Assembly (NCBI GenBank): GCA_032622095.1
Contig: CP136069.1
Location: 103,510,278 to 103,574,277 of the forward strand
Direction: 5' to 3'
From: Siphonodentalium dalli
Lineage: Eukaryota > Mollusca > Scaphopoda > Gadilida > Siphonodentaliidae
DNA: 64,000 bases
Below the pieces are notes generated by a model. It saw only the letters and a program-made list of their open reading frames with translations. It ran no database searches and was not told the origin of the DNA. A program made the translations under genes and the position numbers. This document shows positions 59,695 through 64,000 of the stretch, in pieces. The first letter of the stretch is position 1, and the number at the start of each line of letters is the position of its first letter.

Positions 59695-60042
59695 GCAAAA
59701 TCTGCCGTTTACATCCGCCACCCGTCAGCCTGGTCTCACCACCCTCGGCCTGGTCTCACCACCCCGACCTCGTATCATTACCCAGCATACTTTCGTCGCC
59801 GCCCCGGTTATGCTTCATCCTCTCCCATGCTCCTTCATTAGCCAAATTATTTAATTTTCGATTTGTTACCAACTCGTGTTCTCTCTATGTATAACACGCT
59901 CACATAAACCAAATCCAGTTTATGTGCGTCGTCTAGGAGGAGATAGAGTGACAAGCACTTTCTCCTCAATTGATGTATGAATACAATTTTCGATGATCTG
60001 TAACTTGGTCAATTCTGAACCGATTTCCAAAATTCTTTCAGG
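59667..60042. other. 376-bp segment present only in unit 4
   Basis: Units 1-3 read 'ccgctggaggatcatt'. Unit 4 has 376 bp between 'ccgctgga' and 'ggaggatcatt'. It consists of T27 plus GC-rich sequence (59667-59867) and a repeat segment (59868-60042) that also occurs at 61254-61428. The joint in units 1-3 falls on a shared GGA. Confidence 0.85.
59668..59867 (-). mobile_element. Possible poly(A)-tailed retroposed fragment
   Basis: Read on the minus strand, a ~170-bp sequence ends in 27 A residues. It is much richer in GC than its surroundings and contains a 20-bp duplication (CCTGGTCTCACCACCC at 59729 and 59749 on the plus strand). This looks like an inserted cDNA or SINE. I see no tRNA-like promoter boxes and no target duplication. 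Confidence 0.4.
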
Positions 60043-60584
60043 AGGATCATTAGTACGTCCTATAGATACACGACAGTAAAAGTAGTTGAAATCATCGAAA
60101 AAAAATATTTCGAAAATTTTGCCCCCACCCAAACCCCAAAAATATAAGTCCGTTCCTGTTCAAAACTTATTTTCATAGCAAGTTGCTAATAAGTAACTGC
60201 ATAGAAGCCCTCATATCTGGCTACCTTGAATGTTATAGGCGGACACAGGATATGAAATAAATCGAATTTTGCGAATCATGGGCGACAACTCTGTAGGGAA
60301 AGCTCGGACATAAATTGTAAAGCATGGACACAATAGGGCATACTGAGTTGTACATACGGTCCAAATTTCAAGTTGCTGCTGTTCATACTTTTCGAGATAC
60401 TGCAACCCCCAGTTTTACACATAAAGGGAGATAACTCTGCAAATCAAGTTAGGACAAAATCCTATATAGCCCGATGCACTACAACTATCATAGGGCTATA
60501 AACATACCAAAATCCAGCGCTCTATCTCTCATACTTCCTGAGATATAAGGGTTATAAAATTGCTTAGTATAATAAATAATATTG

Positions 60585-61253
60585 GAAAAAAATAATAAAT
60601 TGAATAACAATATACTTCCATATTAAAATATGGAAGTATAATAAGGGAATCGCGCGGAATTGATTGGAATGTTGATAGTATGGTTTATTGACATTTCTGT
60701 GTTCAGTTGGAGCGTTCTGGTGTGACCCCCACCCATGCCTCGAAATTTGGTGACGCGGATAGCAAATTCGCCATATCTCGGCCAATTTTCGCGATATCGA
60801 GCTAATTTTTGCGTCATTGTGTTCGTATTTGATGTCTCTTTAATATTTAGTAGGGTTCTGGTAAGGTACTGTGGTGATATTCTACTATGTAGGCCAATAT
60901 GTATGTTGTTCAGTACATACTTTTCGAATATCTCTGGCCTCCATCGTCGTAATACCACAAGTAGGTAATCGTTTTGAAGTACTGGAAATTCCCCATCGAA
61001 TGACACCAAACACGTGACGATCGGTTGAAGAAATTTAAATTCATAGTGCATTTTCTGTAAACTTGAAAAAAAGGAAGGGGCCACAATTTCTACATTTGGC
61101 AACCGATTCACAAAATTCACTCATAATGGCCCTCAATACACATTATAGATACTTCACAACAATTTTGGTTCAAATCGGAGACAACAAAAAAATTATCAAT
61201 TTTGACCCCATCCCTAGTGCGGACAAATTTCACTCGATCTTGGTCAAAATTTT
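60585..61253 (+). repeat. Diverged repeat module related to 62760-64000
   Basis: 60605-61045 matches 63560-64000 closely ('tgaataacaatatacttcca', 'gtgtgacccccacccatgcc', 'gaatgacaccaaacacgtga'). 61050-61140 matches 62770-62860 ('aaaaaggaaggggccacaat'). It contains the small palindrome TATACTTCCATATT-AA-AATATGGAAGTATA. Open frames (for example 60623-61120, minus) are repeat-derived. Confidence 0.85.
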
Positions 61254-61971
61254 ACCAACTCGTGTTCTCTCTATGTATAACACGCTCACATAAACCAAAT
61301 CCAGTTTATGTGCGTCGTCTAGGAGGAGATAGAGTGACAAGCACTTTCTCCTCAATTGATGTATGAATACAATTTTCGATGATCTGTAACTTGGTCAATT
61401 CTGAACCGATTTCCAAAATTCTTTCAGGAGGATCATTAGTACGTCCTATAGATACACGACAGTAAAAGTAGTTGAAATCATCGAAAAAAAATATTTCGAA
61501 AATTTTGCCCCCACCCAAACCCCAAAAATATAAGTCCGTTCCTGTTCAAAACTTATTTTCATAGCAAGTTGCTAATAAGTAACTGCATAGAAGCCCTCAT
61601 ATCTGGCTACCTTGAATGTTATAGGCGGACACAGGATATGAAATAAATCGAATTTTGCGAATCATGGGCGACAACTCTGTAGGGAAAGCTCGGACATAAA
61701 TTGTAAAGCATGGACACAATAGGGCATACTGAGTTGTACATACGGTCCAAATTTCAAGTTGCTGCTGTTCATACTTTTCGAGATACTGCAACCCCCAGTT
61801 TTACACATAAAGGGAGATAACTCTGCAAATCAAGTTAGGACAAAATCCTATATAGCCCGATGCACTACAACTATCATAGGGCTATAAACATACCAAAATC
61901 CAGCGCTCTATCTCTCATACTTCCTGAGATATAAGGGTTATAAAATTGCTTAGTATAATAAATAATATTGT
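61254..61971 (+). repeat. Partial fifth copy of the satellite unit (3' part)
   Basis: Near-identical to 59868-60584 at an offset of 1386 bp. Like unit 4 it keeps the segment 'accaactcgtgttctctc' to 'ttctttca' that units 1-3 lack. Confidence 0.9.
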
Positions 61972-62755
61972 AATACGACCCTGCCTAACTATGCTTAAAA
62001 GCCATGTCCTGATTGGCCAGTGGCCCGAGTTACCATGGCTATCTCGTTCCAGTTTTGTGGTACAATTCTACTTTTTCCAATTGTACCACGAAAAAAATCG
62101 GTTTATTCAGATCGCCGCACGCGACTTTTCCCGTCTTTTCTAACTCCGCGCAAACGGGGCATCAACGGAGTACACCCGCACCCGTAACTCTTTGAATTAA
62201 TTTGCTACATCTTGACAATCTTGCGAATTTTCTAGAGATTTTTCGCTTGAAACCAGTTTGGTTGCCAATGAATATGGTCCAAATGATGTTATTATATACT
62301 GATATATGTTACGACCAAAGAAAGTTACTTAATATTAATAATAAGTATATTAAATGACAAAATAAATCCATGGGGCCGGGCTGTGCATTCGTCGATTCGA
62401 ATCTCGATCATATTCGATATTTCGGAATCAAGTTGAAAATGAAAGCGCTTGTTCACCAGTACAGAAGGGGAATAAGATTAGTTTAGTAAACTAGATCATT
62501 TAGATCGCTTTGTGTAAGGAAAATGGTCCATAGTCGATGATAATATTCATGTTGTCCCAACAACGTTCAACACAGAAATGACAGCAATCGTATTTCCTGT
62601 ACAATTTAAATGAAAGACACGGGCGCCGCTGAAAACACATCGTTTTTTAGCCAATCACAACGATTTCTCACGCAAACAAATTACTGGAGTACTCCATGCA
62701 AAGAATCTAGTACGCCCAATACGAATTACACCACGAAATGTTTTCTCACCTGAGA
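61972..62755. other. No recognisable gene or element
   Basis: Unique-looking sequence. Overlapping 60-65-codon frames at 61946-62195 have no recognised motif. It includes an inverted pair 'tgtggtacaattctac' / 'ttgtaccacga' near 62056-62090. Confidence 0.45.
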
Positions 62756-62759
62756 CCGA

Positions 62760-63540
62760 AAAAGCGCAGTAGTGCATTTTATGTAAACTTGAAAAAAAGG
62801 AAGGGGCCACAATTTCTACATTTCTCAACCGATTCATAAAATTCACTCATAATGACACTCAGTACATCTTATAGATACTTCACAACAAGTTTAGTTCAAA
62901 TCAGCGACAAGAATTTTTTTTAGAACTTTTGCCCCTCCCCTAGCCCGGAAAAAATTGAGCCGACCTTTGTCAAAATGTCCTGGTTTGGTCTTCTGTCTAT
63001 GTTTAAGACGCTCACATAGAGCAAATCCAGCTGTTGCGCTTCGTCTAGGAGAAGATCGGGACACAAGCACTTTCTACACATGGACTTTATTAGTACATTT
63101 TTCGATGTGTTATAACTTGGTCATTTCTCACCCGATTTACAAAATTCTTTCACGAGTAGCATCAGTACATCGTATAGATACCCGACAGTAAAAATGGTTG
63201 GAATCGGTGACAAGAAAAAATTGACAAAGTTTGCACCCCTCCCCGGGTCAACAAATTGTTTTCGGACCTTGGTGAAAATTTCCCCGATTCGTGGCCTTTC
63301 GTTAGTTAACACGATTACGAGAACCGAATTCAGCTGCTTGACTTCTTACAGGAGAAAATCTCCGCACAAACTTTTTCCAATTTTTTTGTTTAAGGGCCAT
63401 AACTCTGGTAAGCAAGTTAGGACGCCAACCTAAATGTCCCGAGTCGCTGTAGGTCGGCAAGGTACACATACCTACCAAATTTCAATGTTTTATCTTTTAA
63501 ACTTTCTGAGATATAAGGGTTACAAAATATATTAAGAATA
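62760..63540 (+). repeat. Diverged relative of the satellite unit
   Basis: Carries the order seen at 61050-61950 in older form: 'ggaaggggccacaatttcta', 'gacgctcacata', 'cttcgtctaggagaagat', 'cacaagcactttct', 'cccgacagtaaaa', 'gggccataactctgg', 'aagcaagttaggac', 'gagatataagggttacaaaa'. It is probably closer to the ancestral repeat from which the 2.58-kb array grew. Confidence 0.8.
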
Positions 63541-63544
63541 AATA

Positions 63545-64000
63545 ATAATAATAGTGAAAAATAAAAAATTGAATAACAATATACTTCCATATTAAAATAT
63601 GAAAGTATAATAAGGGAATCGTTCGGAATTGATTGGAATGTCGATAGTATGGTTTATTGACATTTCTGTGTTCAGTTGGAACGTTCTGGTGTGACCCCCA
63701 CCCATGCCTCGAAATTTGATGACGCGGGTAGAAAAGTCGCCATATATCGGCCAATTTTCGAGATATCGAGCTAATATTTGCGCCATTGTGTCCGTATTTA
63801 TGCCCCTATAATATTTACCAGGGTTTTGGTGAGGTATTGCGCCGATATTTTACTATGTAGGCCAATATGTATGTTGTTCAGTTTATACTTTTCGAATATC
63901 TCTCGCCTCTATCGACATACTGCGGCAAGTGGGTAATCGTTTAGAAGTACTAGAAATTCCCCATCGAATGACACCAAACACGTGACGATTGGTTGAAGGA
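63545..64000 (+). repeat. Second copy of the 60605-61045 module, cut by the window end
   Basis: Aligns with 60605-61045 to the last base of the window, with scattered substitutions. Confidence 0.88.

Larger units (their letters stand above)
49861..60580 (+). repeat. Tandem array of four ~2.58-kb units
   Basis: Units start at 49861, 52460, 55038 and 57622 at 'taactagagggttaaaattc' (lengths 2599, 2578 and 2584, and the fourth about 2958). The first three differ by only scattered changes. Unit 1 has 25 extra bases near 50600. Each unit has internal repeats of about 350-370 bp, with 'tttgatttttccaagtattt' near 51230 resembling 'tttgatttttagacaatttt' near 51590 and a third near 50870. Repeating open frames of 64-82 codons have no recognised motif and look like satellite read-through. 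Confidence 0.93.

Noticed and set aside
51780-59854. Repeated 82-codon frame (MDLAPKISHFYC.., also 64-66-codon minus-strand frames) as a gene family
   Set aside because: Each copy is just part of the tandem satellite unit; near-identity of units conserves any frame, and none starts from a convincing context or shows a motif.
1-64000. tRNA, rRNA or telomeric repeat
   Set aside because: No tRNA cloverleaf with matching A/B boxes, no rRNA-like stretch and no TTAGGG array was noticed on reading, though small RNAs could be missed without a covariance search.

Overview
The window is eukaryotic. It is AT-rich, has no operons or dense coding, and is almost entirely repeats and mobile-element remains. 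I found no host protein gene, tRNA, rRNA, CRISPR array or virus that I could support. The best guess for the host is a marine mollusc (limpet, snail or bivalve). Two reasons support this: the (GTCT/GTCC)n-bearing repeat that opens with a TTTACCCATACC..GGTAAA palindrome, and the 'gggccataactctg' / 'gagatataagggttataaaat' repeats near the right end. Both are styles I associate from memory with molluscan genomes. This is an inference, not a database match.

Layout. 0-3 kb: one arm of a segmental duplication, twin 24-bp palindromes and a ~405-bp tandem duplication. 3.2-6.6 kb: a foldback-type structure with ~560-bp inverted arms around a minisatellite. 6.7-9.5 kb: a palindromic array, a mollusc-type dispersed repeat, a perfect hairpin and a palindromic MITE. 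11.1-17.9 kb: a larger foldback structure with inverted arms of ~175-bp repeats around a minisatellite, whose right half is duplicated in tandem with a 2119-bp offset. 18.1-19.9 kb: a 5'-truncated LINE flanked by a 60-bp exact target-site duplication, with a paralogous empty site alongside. 20.4-22.5 kb: the second arm of the segmental duplication, interrupted by a TIR element full of GAGATATCTC palindromes. 24.4-34.3 kb: two near-full-length non-LTR retrotransposon ORF2 regions (endonuclease plus reverse transcriptase) and a 3' fragment. 37.2-37.8 kb: a LINE endonuclease fragment. 38.4-42.7 kb: a tandemly duplicated segment carrying a second palindrome-array TIR element and a third array-filled TIR element. 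44.7-46 kb: the second mollusc-type repeat with a nested MITE. 47.3-49.7 kb: a decayed LINE of a different clade. 49.9 kb to the end: four near-identical tandem units of ~2.58 kb, then older, more diverged relatives of the same repeat.

The strongest unusual signal is a family of non-autonomous DNA-transposon-like elements at 20917-22281 and 38843-40254. They share near-identical terminal inverted repeats (TATGGG..GCCAAATT) and exact 6-bp target duplications. Their interiors are arrays of short palindromes that differ completely between the two (GAGATATCTC versus GCGCTTAAGCGC). Each has a paralogous empty site in this same window, which proves insertion. A third TIR element (40576-41363) follows the same plan with a CCGAAT-type array but different termini. 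The two large foldbacks also pair inverted ends with internal arrays. Together they suggest transposons that carry, and perhaps spread, satellite DNA.

The only proteins recognisable are retrotransposon proteins. All are interrupted, truncated or frameshifted, so none of the elements seen here is clearly able to move on its own.
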